A DNA stretch of 64,000 nt from an uncultured Oscillospiraceae bacterium (GCA_910585155.1 CAJUEC010000005.1:20468-84467), one strand, 5' to 3'. Shown: positions 14,911 through 24,199, numbered from the stretch's first letter. Numbers and translations: made by a program. The notes: generated from the sequence alone by a model not told the origin.

Positions 14911-15975
14911 ATGGAGCCAAGCAGAAGGAGCTTTGGCCGTATGCCCGACGGGACCCAGGTGGACGAGCTCACCCTGCGGGATGGGGACATGACGTGCCAG
15001 ATCATCACCTACGGGGGGGCGGTGCGCTCCCTGATCGTGCCCGACCGGGAGGGCCGCCCGGTGGACGTGGCCCTGGGCTTTGACACCCTGGAGGCTTACA
15101 TGGTCCAGGACAAATATATGGGGGCCATTGTGGGGCGATACGCCAACCGGATCGGCGGGGCCAAATTCACCCTGAACGGGGCGGAGTTCCCGCTGTACGC
15201 CAACGACGGTCCCAACTCCCTCCACGGGGGGCGCGCGGGCTTCGACAAGAAGGTCTGGACGGTGGAAAAGCTGACGGAGGGCTCCGTCACTCTGTCCCTG
15301 GTCAGCCCCGACGGGGAGGAGGGCTACCCCGGCACACTCCGGGTGGAGGCGACCTACACCCTGAGGGACGGGGAGCTGCTCCTCTGGTATCAGGCCAAAT
15401 GCGACAAGGACACCCCGTGCAATCTGACAAACCACACCTATTTTAACCTGTCGGGCCATGACAGCGGGGGCATCGGGGGCCAGTATATCAAGCTGTACGC
15501 CTCCCGCTACACCCCCACGGCCCCCGGCTCCATCCCCACCGGGGAGATCGCCCCGGTGGAGGGCACCCCCATGGACCTGCGGACAGCCCAGCCCATCGGG
15601 GCCCAGATCGACGCCCCCTTTGACCAGCTGGTGATGGCAAAGGGCTATGACCACAACTGGGTGATCGACGGCTATGATGACATGGCCGCCGTGCCCGCCG
15701 CCCGGGCCTGGTCGCCGGACACCGGCATCTGCATGGAGGCCGCCACCACCCAGCCCGGGGTACAGTTTTACACTGGAAACTACCTGGACGGCTGCCCCGC
15801 AGGGAAGGGGGGCGCCCCTTACGCCAGCCGCTGGGGCTTCTGCCTGGAGACCCAGTGCTTCCCCGACAGCCCGAACAAGCCCAATTTCTCCCCCTGGGTG
15901 CTTTGGGCGGGGAGCGAATACCGCCATGGGACCGTGTACCGTTTCTCCATCACAGACAGTGCCGAGCAGCTCTGA
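14911..15975 (+). CDS. galM: Aldose 1-epimerase (galactose mutarotase)
   Basis: The protein has 354 residues; it interconverts alpha and beta anomers of aldoses. Family landmarks are VGRYANRIGGAKF, NGPNSLHGG-like NDGPNSLHGGRAGFDK, the catalytic-His motif LTNHTYFNLSG, YDHNWVID and the catalytic-Glu region ETQCFPDSPNKPNF. The ATG at 14911 follows GGAGAGGAG. The 215 bp between this gene and the divergent operon hold both promoters; for galM a weak TTGTTT and TAAACT pair lies at 14836-14864. The gene is followed 65 bp later by the transketolase pair. Confidence 0.95.
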   Translation: MEPSRRSFGRMPDGTQVDELTLRDGDMTCQIITYGGAVRSLIVPDREGRPVDVALGFDTLEAYMVQDKYMGAIVGRYANRIGGAKFTLNGAEFPLYANDGPNSLHGGRAGFDKKVWTVEKLTEGSVTLSLVSPDGEEGYPGTLRVEATYTLRDGELLLWYQAKCDKDTPCNLTNHTYFNLSGHDSGGIGGQYIKLYASRYTPTAPGSIPTGEIAPVEGTPMDLRTAQPIGAQIDAPFDQLVMAKGYDHNWVIDGYDDMAAVPAARAWSPDTGICMEAATTQPGVQFYTGNYLDGCPAGKGGAPYASRWGFCLETQCFPDSPNKPNFSPWVLWAGSEYRHGTVYRFSITDSAEQL

Positions 15976-16040
15976 GAGCATGAATACCCGCAGACCGCCC
16001 GCGCCCCGCGGCGGCCTGCTGTAAAGAAAGAAGGAATCAT

Positions 16041-16886
16041 ATGACTGCCAACGAGAAAAAGGCGCTTCGGATCAACGCCTGCAAGGTCCGCATGGGCATC
16101 ATCGAGGGCACCTACGCCGCCAAGTCCGGCCACCCCGGCGGGAGCCTGTCCTCCGCCGACCTGTTCACCTACCTCTACTTCAGGGAGCTGACTGTGGACC
16201 CGGCGGACCCCCAGAAGCCCGGCCGGGACCGCTTCGTGCTGTCCAAGGGCCACTGCGCCCCGGGACTCTACGCCGCCATGGCCCTGCGGGGGTTTTTCCC
16301 CTGGGAGGATTTGAAGGCCCTGCGGCACATCGGCTCCCACCTCCAGGGACACCCCAACATGCGCTCCACCCCGGGGGTGGACATGTCCACCGGCTCCCTG
16401 GGCCAGGGGGTGTCCGCCGCCTGCGGCATGGCCCTGGCGGCCAGGCTGCAAAAGAACCCCTGCCGGGTGTACACCCTGCTGGGGGACGGGGAGATTGAGG
16501 AGGGCCAGGTGTGGGAGGCGCTGATGTTCGCCCACCACTACAAGCTGGACAACCTGCGGGTCATCATCGACAACAACGGCCTCCAGATCGACGGGCCGGT
16601 GGAGCAGGTGATGAGCTCCTACCCCATCCTGGACAAGCTGGCCGCCTTCGGCCTGGAGGCCGTGGAGATCGACGGCCACGACTTCGACGCCCTGGAGGGG
16701 GCCTTCGCCCAGGCGGAGACGGTGAAGGGCCGGCCCTTCGCCATCGTGATGAAAACCACCAAGGGCAAGGGGGTCAGCTTTATGGAGGACCAGGTGGGCT
16801 GGCACGGCAAGGCCCCCAACGCGGAGCAGTATGAGCAGGCCATGGCGGAGCTGAAGGCCAGCCTGGCGGAATTGGAGGGGGAGTAA
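16041..16886 (+). CDS. Transketolase N-terminal subunit
   Basis: The protein has 281 residues: the thiamine diphosphate-binding half of a split transketolase. SGHPGGSLSSAD and SKGHCAPGLYA are substrate and cofactor contacts. GDGEIEEGQVWEA carries the Mg-TPP motif, followed by DNNGLQIDG. With the next gene it makes one heteromeric enzyme of the non-oxidative pentose phosphate pathway. The ribosome site GAAGGA lies 5-6 bp upstream. Only one base separates its stop from the next ATG. Confidence 0.95.
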   Translation: MTANEKKALRINACKVRMGIIEGTYAAKSGHPGGSLSSADLFTYLYFRELTVDPADPQKPGRDRFVLSKGHCAPGLYAAMALRGFFPWEDLKALRHIGSHLQGHPNMRSTPGVDMSTGSLGQGVSAACGMALAARLQKNPCRVYTLLGDGEIEEGQVWEALMFAHHYKLDNLRVIIDNNGLQIDGPVEQVMSSYPILDKLAAFGLEAVEIDGHDFDALEGAFAQAETVKGRPFAIVMKTTKGKGVSFMEDQVGWHGKAPNAEQYEQAMAELKASLAELEGE

Positions 16887-16887
16887 T

Positions 16888-17832
16888 ATGGCGGACGTGA
16901 AAAAAGTCGCCACCCGCACCGGGTATGGCGAGGCGCTGAGGGAGCTGGGCGCGCTGCATGACAACATCGTGGTGTTTGACGCGGACCTGGCGGGCTCCAC
17001 CCAGACCGCTGTGTTCGGAAAGGCGTTCCCCCACCGGCACTTCAACTGCGGCATCGCCGAGGGGAACATGATGGCGGCGGCGGCGGGTGCGGCGGCCATG
17101 GGCATGGTGGCCTTTGCCTCCTCCTTCGCCATGTTCGCCGCCGGCCGGGCCTATGAGCAGGTGCGCAACTCCATCGGCTACACCCAGCTCAACGTGAAGA
17201 TCGGCGCCTCCCACGGGGGCATCTCCGTGGGGGAGGACGGGGCCTCCCACCAGTGCCTGGAGGACTACGCCCTCATGCGTTCCATCCCCGGCATGGTGGT
17301 CATGTCCCCCGCCGACGAGGTGGAGGCCCGGGCCATGGTGAAGGCGGCCTATGAGCACCAGGGGCCGGTGTATATGCGCTTTGGCCGCTCCCCGGTGCCC
17401 GTGTTCCACGACCCGGACACCTTCACCTTTGAGATCGGCAGGGGCGAGGTCATGCGGGAGGGCACGGACGTGGCCATCCTGGCCAACGGCCTGCTGGTGG
17501 CCGAGGCGGTGGAGGCCGGGCAACTGCTGGCCCAGCGGGGCATCTCGGCCCGGATCATCAACATGGCCACCGTCAAGCCCCTGGACGAGGCGCTGGTGCT
17601 GAAGGCGGCGGAGGAGTGCGGAAGGATTATCACCTGCGAGGAGCACTCCATCATCGGCGGGCTGGGGGATGCGGTGTGCTCCTTCCTCAGCGAGACCCGG
17701 CCCACCCCTGTCAAGCGCATCGGCACCCCCGACGTGTTCGGCCACTCCGGCCCCGCCGCCGCGCTGCTGGAGGAGTTCGGCCTGTGCGCCGCCAACATCG
17801 CCCGGGTGGCGGAGGAGTTCTCCAAAACCTAA
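16888..17832 (+). CDS. Transketolase C-terminal subunit
   Basis: The protein has 314 residues carrying the pyrimidine-binding and C-terminal domains. TRTGYGEALRELG, the catalytic Glu in NCGIAEGNMMAAAAG, GASHQCLEDYALMRSIPG and CEEHSIIGGLGDAV are typical. The split architecture is common in Clostridia and archaea. It is cotranscribed with the N-terminal subunit and ends at a strong terminator. Confidence 0.95.
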   Translation: MADVKKVATRTGYGEALRELGALHDNIVVFDADLAGSTQTAVFGKAFPHRHFNCGIAEGNMMAAAAGAAAMGMVAFASSFAMFAAGRAYEQVRNSIGYTQLNVKIGASHGGISVGEDGASHQCLEDYALMRSIPGMVVMSPADEVEARAMVKAAYEHQGPVYMRFGRSPVPVFHDPDTFTFEIGRGEVMREGTDVAILANGLLVAEAVEAGQLLAQRGISARIINMATVKPLDEALVLKAAEECGRIITCEEHSIIGGLGDAVCSFLSETRPTPVKRIGTPDVFGHSGPAAALLEEFGLCAANIARVAEEFSKT

Positions 17833-17852
17833 CCCTGATTCTGCCAGAGAAG

Positions 17853-17880
17853 CGCCCCGGCTGTGCCGGGGCGTTTTTTT
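17853..17880 (+). terminator. Rho-independent terminator of the transketolase genes
   Basis: CGCCCCGG and CCGGGGCG form an 8-bp stem with loop CTGTG, followed by seven T. Confidence 0.92.
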
Positions 17881-18154
17881 GCCCCTCCCGTCAAATTGGA
17901 GCGGTGTGCCGGAATTTCAAAAATCGTGGAATTCACGGAAGAAAAAGACTTGACACCGCTTTATGTAAACCCATCTTGCAGGAACGCCCCTCACCACACC
18001 CTGCACAAGGCTGTGGAAGGTTGTGTGGAAGTTGTGGAAACCTTGCGGCCCAAGGCTTTTCCAAAAATTGGCTTGCAGGATGGGCGGCCCCGCCCCCCCA
18101 GACGGGCCCGGTTCTTTTTCTCTGATTTGCCCAAAAGAATTATGCCCCACCCCA
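17881..18154. other. Intergenic stretch with DnaA-box-like repeats, otherwise unexplained
   Basis: No credible gene is seen. Three direct repeats, TGTGGAAGG (18012-18020), TGTGGAAGT (18024-18032) and TGTGGAAAC (18033-18041), resemble the variant DnaA boxes of the dnaA-dnaN spacer. A consensus TTGACA at 17950 lacks a good -10, so a small RNA cannot be claimed. Confidence 0.4.
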
Positions 18155-18199
18155 AAAAAGGGCCGAAGGCTGGAACTTAGTTCCGCCTTCGGCCTTTTT
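18155..18199. terminator. Bidirectional terminator 3' of the PBP2 gene
   Basis: A long near-perfect stem pairs GGCCGAAGGC-t-GGAAC with GTTCC-GCCTTCGGCC around TTA. A-run and T-run flanks allow it to work on either strand. It sits 3 bp from the stop of the minus-strand PBP2 gene. Confidence 0.9.
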
Positions 18200-18202
18200 C
18201 TC

Positions 18203-20320
18203 TCAGTGGAGCAGCACGTTTTCCCCCTGCACCGTGCTCAGGGAGCTGTCGGTGGAGAAATACTGGGCCAGGATGCCCGCCGCGATCTCCGCCAGATTGC
18301 CGCCGGAGGCGCCCTGCTCCGCCACCAGGCACAGGGCCACCTGGGGATTGTCATAGGGGGCGTAGCACACAAACACGGCGTTGGCGGTCTTGGTGGCCAC
18401 CTGGGCGGTTCCCGTCTTACAGCCCACCTTCACCGGCAGGGCGGAGAAGTACCGGGCCATGCTGGCCGTCTCGGACAGGTTGTACATCCCCTGGAGCACC
18501 GCCTCCAGGGCGTCCTCGTCGATGTCGATGGTGTCCAGCAGCTGGGGCTCGTAGGTCTGGGTCACCTGGCTGTAGTCGCTGGACTTGAACTCCTTGAGCA
18601 GGTGGGCCTTGTAGTGATTTCCCCCGTTCACCAGGGTGGCCACGTAGTTGGCCAGCTGGAGGGGGGTGAACTGGTTGTTCTCCTGGCCGATGGAGACGGA
18701 CATGGTGTTTCCGTCATACCAGGGCTGGTTGAAGTGCTCGGAGGTCTCCGGCCCCGCCATCCAGCCCCTGCTCTCGGCGATCTCGATGCCGGTGTACTCC
18801 CCCAGGCCGAACTTGGCCGCGTACTTGCGCAGGTTGGCGATGCCGGTGCGCAGCCCCGCCTCATAGAAGAAGATGTTGCAGGAGTCGGTGATGGCCTGGG
18901 TGACGTTGTCCCGGCCGTGCACTCCCCGCACGCTGTCCCAGATCCAGCAGTGGGGCTGGGAGTTGACGTCGGAGTAGTGCCGGTAGATGCCGGTGCACTC
19001 GATCCGCTCGCTGGTGGTGATCTCCCCCTCGGACAGGGCTGCCACGGCGGTGAGCATCTTGAAGGTGGACCCGGGGGCGTACACGCCCTGGGTGGCCCGG
19101 TTCATCAGGGGGCGGTTCTCCGTGTCGTTCATCAGCTCCACATAGTTCATGCTGGCCAGGTCGTAGGTGGGGTAGGAGGCCAGGGTCAGCACGCCGCCCG
19201 TCATGTCCACCACCGCCGCCGCCATGGGGCCGGGCTCCTCCTGGCTGGCGGCGTACTGGGCCAGCAGGTCCTCTGTGGTGGCCTGGAGGGCGATGTCCAG
19301 GGTGAGCACCGCGTTGTCCCCGGGCTCCGGGATAATGCGCCACTCCTGGCCCACGATGTTGCCCTCCCCGTCCTTCTCGATGAGCCGGGTGCCGCTGACG
19401 CCGTGGAGGTCCTCCTCAAAGGCCAGCTCCACCCCGTCCCGGCCCACGGTGGCGTTGCCCGGATAGCCCAGCTCCCGGTAGCGCTCGGCGCTCTCCCTGG
19501 GGATGGCCCCGGTGAAGCCCAGCACATGGGCGGCGTAGCTGGTGCCGTACCGCCGGGTGGTGGTGGTGTCAATGCACACCCCGCTCAGGGACAGCTCCTT
19601 CACCTTGGAGATGAAGGTGATGTCCACCCCCCGGGCAAACACATACTCGCTGTTGTCGATCTTATAGCGGCGCAGGTACAGCTCATACAGCACCCCGGCC
19701 AGGTCCCGCTCCCGCTGGGTGACCGCCTCCCCCTCCTCCAGCAGGCCGAAGGTGACGCACATCTTCTCCAGCAGCTCCCCGGCGGTGAGCTGGGCGGTCT
19801 CCGCGCTGTCCACCCACTTGCAGTCCTCCGCCAGCTGGCCCAGGTAGGTGGGCCTGGTCACCAGCTCGCCGCCGTCGTTCTTCTGCTGGTAGGCGAGGGG
19901 GGTGTCGGAGGTGTAAACCCAGGGAGCGGTCTCCGAGATGAACAGGTCGCTGGTCCAGGCCACCCCCTCCTCCCGGCAGACGTCCAGCAGTTGGGCCAGG
20001 ATGTCGTTGCGCTGCCCCCCCATGGCGGCGTCGTCCAGGGTGACGTTATAGCTCACCTCGTTGGTCACCAGCACCCGGCCGTAGCGGTCCAGAATCTCCC
20101 CCCGGACGCTGTCCACCTGCTCGGTCTGGGTGGAGTGGTTGTTGGTGCTGCTGAGGTAGGCGGCGCCGTCCACCATCTGGGTCTGGTAGAGCACCACAAA
20201 AAAGCCGGCCAGCACTCCGCAGAACAGGGTGATGAGCAGATTGCTGCGCAGCTTAAGCCGGCGGGCCTCCCGCTCGGCCTTCTCCTCCTGGATGTGCATG
20301 GGGTCAAAGGGGTTATTCAT
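18203..20320 (-). CDS. mrdA: Class B penicillin-binding protein (PBP2/MrdA type)
   Basis: The protein has 705 residues from the ATG at 20320 (GGGAGG 7 bp upstream). A cytoplasmic N-terminus is followed by one transmembrane helix (SNLLITLFCGVLAGFFVVLY, about 27-46), then a dimerisation domain with RGEILDRYGRVL. The transpeptidase domain has active-site STFK near 417, SCN near 481 and KTGT near 635. It cross-links peptidoglycan during elongation with the Rod complex. It overlaps the mreD end by 8 bp. mreB and mreC are not adjacent, although they normally are. Confidence 0.93.
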   Translation of the reverse strand: MNNPFDPMHIQEEKAEREARRLKLRSNLLITLFCGVLAGFFVVLYQTQMVDGAAYLSSTNNHSTQTEQVDSVRGEILDRYGRVLVTNEVSYNVTLDDAAMGGQRNDILAQLLDVCREEGVAWTSDLFISETAPWVYTSDTPLAYQQKNDGGELVTRPTYLGQLAEDCKWVDSAETAQLTAGELLEKMCVTFGLLEEGEAVTQRERDLAGVLYELYLRRYKIDNSEYVFARGVDITFISKVKELSLSGVCIDTTTTRRYGTSYAAHVLGFTGAIPRESAERYRELGYPGNATVGRDGVELAFEEDLHGVSGTRLIEKDGEGNIVGQEWRIIPEPGDNAVLTLDIALQATTEDLLAQYAASQEEPGPMAAAVVDMTGGVLTLASYPTYDLASMNYVELMNDTENRPLMNRATQGVYAPGSTFKMLTAVAALSEGEITTSERIECTGIYRHYSDVNSQPHCWIWDSVRGVHGRDNVTQAITDSCNIFFYEAGLRTGIANLRKYAAKFGLGEYTGIEIAESRGWMAGPETSEHFNQPWYDGNTMSVSIGQENNQFTPLQLANYVATLVNGGNHYKAHLLKEFKSSDYSQVTQTYEPQLLDTIDIDEDALEAVLQGMYNLSETASMARYFSALPVKVGCKTGTAQVATKTANAVFVCYAPYDNPQVALCLVAEQGASGGNLAEIAAGILAQYFSTDSSLSTVQGENVLLH

Positions 20321-20816
20321 GGTAGATCCTCCCGTAGTTGACACAGCAGAACCGGCCCGCCCAGTACACCGGCAGGGCCAGCAGCAGGGTCCACAGCAGC
20401 TCCGGCCCGGCCACCCCCAGCAGCACCCGCAGGGGGGCGGCCCCGGTGAGGAGGCGGCTGCCCACCTCCCACAGCTCCCAGAGCAGGGCGGCGGCCACCG
20501 AGCAGATCAGGTGGCCCCACACGTCCCGCCGGAGCAGGTACTGGGTGGTGAGCCCGGCCGCCCAGCCGAACAGGGCCAGGGCGGCGGCGCAGCCCGGCCC
20601 CAGGTGGCCCAGGCCGGACATCACCAGCCCCGCCGCAAAGCCGTACACCGCGCCGAAGGGGGCCCCCTCCAGCGTTCCCCCGGCCACCGCCAGGATGGGC
20701 AGCAGCTGGGGCAGGGCCATGGGCAGGGGGGCCAGCACATAGTAGTTCACCACCGCCACCACCCACAGGGCGATGAGGTAAGCGGTCCATCTCAAGATTT
20801 TATCCCGTCTTGTCAT
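20313..20816 (-). CDS. mreD: Rod shape-determining protein MreD-like
   Basis: The protein has 167 residues with about five hydrophobic helices (for example WTAYLIALWVVAVVNYYVL and GHLICSVAAALLWELW). Size, hydrophobicity and coupling to a PBP2 gene identify it as MreD, although MreD sequences are poorly conserved. An alternative ATG lies 6 bp upstream at 20822. A family 2 repeat lies just upstream, so the usual mreB-mreC genes have been separated from this pair. Confidence 0.8.
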   Translation of the reverse strand: MTRRDKILRWTAYLIALWVVAVVNYYVLAPLPMALPQLLPILAVAGGTLEGAPFGAVYGFAAGLVMSGLGHLGPGCAAALALFGWAAGLTTQYLLRRDVWGHLICSVAAALLWELWEVGSRLLTGAAPLRVLLGVAGPELLWTLLLALPVYWAGRFCCVNYGRIYHE

Positions 20817-20845
20817 CGGCATGTCTGGGGTCTCCTTTTTTGTCT

Positions 20846-21006
20846 GCGCGGCTCACGACGGCTCAGCGCTTAATGTTGTCACGCTTCGCCTGTTCGCGGC
20901 GCACGGCTTCCCTCCGACTCGGGCAAAACCCGCCTCCTGCCTCTGGCGGCTGGGCTTTTCCCCTCGCTCCGGTCCATCCGTGCGGCTCACGACGGCTCAG
21001 CGCTTA
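20846..21006 (-). repeat. Intra-operon repeat family 2, copy 3, with duplicated border
   Basis: The border GCGCTGAGCCGTCGTGAGCC occurs at both ends (about 20849-20868 and 20987-21006). The interior matches the copy at 1938-2058 almost throughout. On the minus strand its first bases encode the last residues and stop of MiaB (SAEPS, then TGA). Confidence 0.8.
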
Positions 21007-22411
21007 ATTCTCCAAACAGCGCCCAGGTGGAGCAGCCCGTGATGCGCACGTCCGCGAACCGCCCCACCAGCGCCGGGTCTCCGTTCAGATGGACCAGGCG
21101 GCCCCCCGCCGTCCGGGCGGTGAGGTTGTTCCGGGGATCCTCCCCCATCCCATCGATGAGGCAGCGCTGCACCGTGCCGATATAGGCCCGATGCTTTTCC
21201 AGGGAAATGCGGTTCTGGGCCTCCACCAGCCGGTCAAAGTTGGCGGACTTCTCCTCTTTTGTCATGGGGTCGGGCAGCTCCGCCGCCGGGGTGCCCCGCC
21301 GGGGAGAGTAGATGAAGGTGAACAGCGCGTCGAAGCGGACCTCCTCAATGAGGGACAGTGTCTCCTCAAACTCGGGAGTGGTCTCCCCGGGGAAGCCCAC
21401 AATCACGTCTGAGGTGAGCACCACCTCCGGCACCCGCTCCCGCAGAGCCCGGACCTTGTCCAGATACTGCTCCCGGGTGTACCGCCGGTTCATGGCGGAC
21501 AGCACCCGGGTGCTGCCCGACTGGAAGGGCAGGTGAATCACCGGGGCCACCTTTTCGCACCTGGCCATCACATCAAACAGCCGGTCCGTGGCGTCCTTGG
21601 GGTGGGAGGTCATGAACCGCAGCAAAAACTCACCGGGGAGGGCCGCGGCCCGCTCCAGCAGGGCGGGGAAGTCCACCTCCCCCTCCAGGTCCTTCCCGTA
21701 GGAGTTCACGTTCTGGCCCAGCAGGGTGATGTCCTTGTACCCCTGCTCCGCCAGCGCCCGGATCTCCTCCAGGATGATCTCCGGCTCCCGGCTGCGCTCC
21801 CGCCCCCGGGTGTAGGGCACGATGCAGTAGGAGCAGAAGTTGTTGCAGCCGTACATGATGGACACCCAGGCCTTCAGCGTCCCCGACCGGCGCACCGGCA
21901 GGCCCTCGGCGATGGCGCCGTCGTCGGGAGCGGTCTCAAACACCCGCCCCCGGCGCAGGTACACCCGGCGCAGCAGCTCCGGGAACCGCCACAGCTGCTG
22001 GGGGCCGAACACCAGGTCCACATGGCGGTAGGACTGGCGGATGCGGTCGGCCACGTGGGCCTCCTGGGCCATGCAGCCGCACAGGCAGATGATCTGGTCC
22101 GGCTTCTTCCGCTTGCCGTGGACCAGCGCGCCCACGTTGCCCAGCACCCGCTGCTCTGCGTGCTCCCGGATGGCGCAGGTGTTGATGACGATCACGTCCG
22201 CGCCCTTCTCGCTGTCCGTGATCTCATAGCCCATGTCGCACAGCATACCGCGGATCAGCTCGGAGTCCGCCTCGTTCTGCTGGCAGCCGTAGGTGTCCAC
22301 ATAGGCCAGGGGGGGCGCTGGGCGCTGGGCGTTGAGGGCGTGCAGCTCGGCGCAGTATTCCGTCTGCCGCCGGATGTCCTCGGCGGGAATCACAGGGGTG
22401 GTTCGTTTCAA
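20987..22411 (-). CDS. miaB: tRNA-2-methylthio-N6-dimethylallyladenosine synthase
   Basis: This radical-SAM methylthiotransferase acts after MiaA on A37 of tRNAs reading UNN codons. The 474 residues start at a TTG at 22411, chosen because GGAGG lies 8 bp upstream and the first in-frame ATG falls inside the conserved domain. The UPF0004 cysteines are in YGCQQNE, NTCAIRE and CGCMAQE. The radical-SAM CxxxCxxC is in GCNNFCSYCIVPYTRGRE. A TRAM domain ends the protein. The last five residues come from the family 2 repeat. miaA lies 1.8 kb away on the other strand. Confidence 0.94.
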   Translation of the reverse strand: MKRTTPVIPAEDIRRQTEYCAELHALNAQRPAPPLAYVDTYGCQQNEADSELIRGMLCDMGYEITDSEKGADVIVINTCAIREHAEQRVLGNVGALVHGKRKKPDQIICLCGCMAQEAHVADRIRQSYRHVDLVFGPQQLWRFPELLRRVYLRRGRVFETAPDDGAIAEGLPVRRSGTLKAWVSIMYGCNNFCSYCIVPYTRGRERSREPEIILEEIRALAEQGYKDITLLGQNVNSYGKDLEGEVDFPALLERAAALPGEFLLRFMTSHPKDATDRLFDVMARCEKVAPVIHLPFQSGSTRVLSAMNRRYTREQYLDKVRALRERVPEVVLTSDVIVGFPGETTPEFEETLSLIEEVRFDALFTFIYSPRRGTPAAELPDPMTKEEKSANFDRLVEAQNRISLEKHRAYIGTVQRCLIDGMGEDPRNNLTARTAGGRLVHLNGDPALVGRFADVRITGCSTWALFGELSAEPS

Positions 22412-22667
22412 GGCTCGGTCCTCCAGGTAAAAGTTTGTGAGATAAGCCGGGGAAGTTTTTCTTGACAGGCGGCAGGTCCGCCTCAACACCGTGGAAAGGG
22501 ATTGTGGAAAACTCTGTGCAAGCTGTTGAAAACTGTGGAACGGCGGGGTTTCGGGCCCCCTTGGCCCCCAGGGGCCTGCCGCGCCTCTATAACTTTTTGC
22601 GGGTGAAAAACTGGACAAAAACCGATGTGTGCTCCCGCGGGGATGCCGCCTCCCGAGGTGCCCCTGC
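22412..22667. other. Intergenic stretch with DnaA-box-like sites
   Basis: No gene is seen. TGTGGAAAA (22503-22511, the complement of TTTTCCACA) and TGTGGAACG (22534-22542), with a degenerate TGTTGAAAA between them, resemble the boxes in the dnaA-dnaN spacer. Confidence 0.35.
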
Positions 22668-24065
22668 TCAGGTGAGATTCAGCCGCTGGGCCACCACCCG
22701 GGCGGCCTTCACCCCGGAGGCCCCTGCCTGGGCCAGCCCACGGGTGACTCCGGCGCCGTCGCCCACGGCGAAGAAGCCGGGCAGGGCGGTCTCCAGCTCG
22801 TGGGAGAGCTTGATCCGGGCGGAGTAGAACTTCACCTCCGCACCATAGAGCAGGGTGTCGTAGTTGGCGGTGCCCGGGGCCAGCTTGTCCAGGGCGTAGA
22901 TCATCTCGATGATGTCGTCCAGCTGCCGCTTGGGCAGGGCCAGGGACAGGTCCCCCGGCACGGCGGCGGTGAGGGTAGGCCGGACGAAGGACTTGGACAT
23001 GCGGTGGTCATTGGTCCGCCGCCCGCCCACCAGGTCGCCGAACCGCTGGACCAGCACGCCCCCCGCCAGCATGTTGGACAGGGATGCGATGTGCTTGCCG
23101 TAGCGGTAGGGCTCGTTGAAGGGAGAGGTAAAGCGGTTGGAAACCAGCAGGGCAAAGTTGGTGTTCTCCGAGCGCAGGGCGGGGTCAGAGTAGGAGTGGC
23201 CGTTCACCGTGTTGATGCCCTCCACGTTCTCCGCCACCACATGGCCGTAGGGGTTCATGCAGAAGGTGCGCACCGGGTCGCCATACTGCTTCGTGCGGTA
23301 GACCAGCTTGGACTCGTATACCACGTCGGTGATGTGCTCAAACACGGTGGCGGGCAGCTCCACCCGCACGCCGATGTCCACCTGGTTATTCAGCAGCTCC
23401 AGCCCCAGCCCCTTACACTGGTTGGCGAACCACTCCGCCCCGGACCGGCCCGGCCCCGCGATGAGGTAGGGGGCCGCATACCGCGCCCCGCCCTCCGTCA
23501 CCAGCGTATACGCGCCGTCCTCCGCCTCAATGGAGGTGACGGCGGTGTCGAAGAGGAAGGTGTGCTTGTCCCGGATGGCCTCATAGATGCTGGTGAGAAT
23601 CTTCAGGTTGTTCTCCGTGCCCAGGTGCTTGCATTGGGCCTGGAGCAGGTGGAGGTCATACCGCAGAGCCTCCCGCTCCAGGGCCTTTGCCGCCGGGGTG
23701 GCGGTGGAATAGACCTCGGTGGTGGCCCCGTGCTTCACATTGAGGGCGTCCACATAACCGATGAGGTCCATCACCTCTTTCTCCTCCAGGAAGTCGGTGA
23801 GCCAGCCGCCGAAGGCGGTGGTGAAGTTGAACTTGCCGTCGGAGAAGGCCCCCGCGCCCCCAAAGCCGCACATGGTGCCGCACACCCGGCACTGGACGCA
23901 GGTCTTCACCTTCCCCGCCACAATGGGGCACTGGCGGCGGTAGATGTCCGCCCCCTGGTCCACCACCAGGACACGGGCGGAGGGGCATTTCAGGGCCAGC
24001 TCATAGGCGGCGTAAATGCCCGCCTCGCCGGTGCCCAGGATCATCACGTCGTAATTGGTGTTCAT
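22668..24065 (-). CDS. FAD-dependent oxidoreductase of unknown substrate
   Basis: The protein has 465 residues. The N-terminal FAD-binding motif is MILGTGEAGIYAAYEL. A CVQCRVCGTMCG cluster (CxxCxxCxxxC) follows the flavin domain and may bind metal or an iron-sulfur cluster. The C-terminal flavin motif is FFAVGDGAGVTRGLAQAG. It belongs to the NAD(P)/FAD-dependent (former NAD-utilizing dehydrogenase) group related to GidA/HI0933-like proteins; the substrate is not known. The start at 24065 was chosen at the flavin fold; upstream in-frame codons lack a ribosome site. Confidence 0.85.
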   Translation of the reverse strand: MNTNYDVMILGTGEAGIYAAYELALKCPSARVLVVDQGADIYRRQCPIVAGKVKTCVQCRVCGTMCGFGGAGAFSDGKFNFTTAFGGWLTDFLEEKEVMDLIGYVDALNVKHGATTEVYSTATPAAKALEREALRYDLHLLQAQCKHLGTENNLKILTSIYEAIRDKHTFLFDTAVTSIEAEDGAYTLVTEGGARYAAPYLIAGPGRSGAEWFANQCKGLGLELLNNQVDIGVRVELPATVFEHITDVVYESKLVYRTKQYGDPVRTFCMNPYGHVVAENVEGINTVNGHSYSDPALRSENTNFALLVSNRFTSPFNEPYRYGKHIASLSNMLAGGVLVQRFGDLVGGRRTNDHRMSKSFVRPTLTAAVPGDLSLALPKRQLDDIIEMIYALDKLAPGTANYDTLLYGAEVKFYSARIKLSHELETALPGFFAVGDGAGVTRGLAQAGASGVKAARVVAQRLNLT

Positions 24066-24128
24066 AGCGGGGCTCCTCTCAGTATAATCGGCACAGCCGG
24101 GCGCGCCGTGGGTACACCCTGACAAGAT

Positions 24129-24157
24129 ATTGTACCATGAAAGCCGCCCGGGCGCAA
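24129..24157 (-). promoter_or_regulatory. Promoter of the FAD oxidoreductase gene
   Basis: On the minus strand TTGCGC and TACAAT are 17 bp apart, with a TGG extended -10. It lies about 64 bp upstream of the start. Confidence 0.7.
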
Positions 24158-24199
24158 GGGCGCGATTTTCCCCGCGAAGGGACCGCGAAACTTTTTTCA

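Noticed and set aside
17950..18120. Small RNA gene after the transketolase terminator
   Set aside because: A TTGACA is present, but there is no acceptable -10 and no terminator at a suitable place before the shared hairpin at 18155.
18023..20341. Very long open frame antisense to the PBP2 gene
   Set aside because: It mirrors the GC-rich third-position pattern of a clear PBP2 and has no recognisable domains or ribosome site. The same applies to long antisense frames over gyrA, obgE, ricT and aspS.
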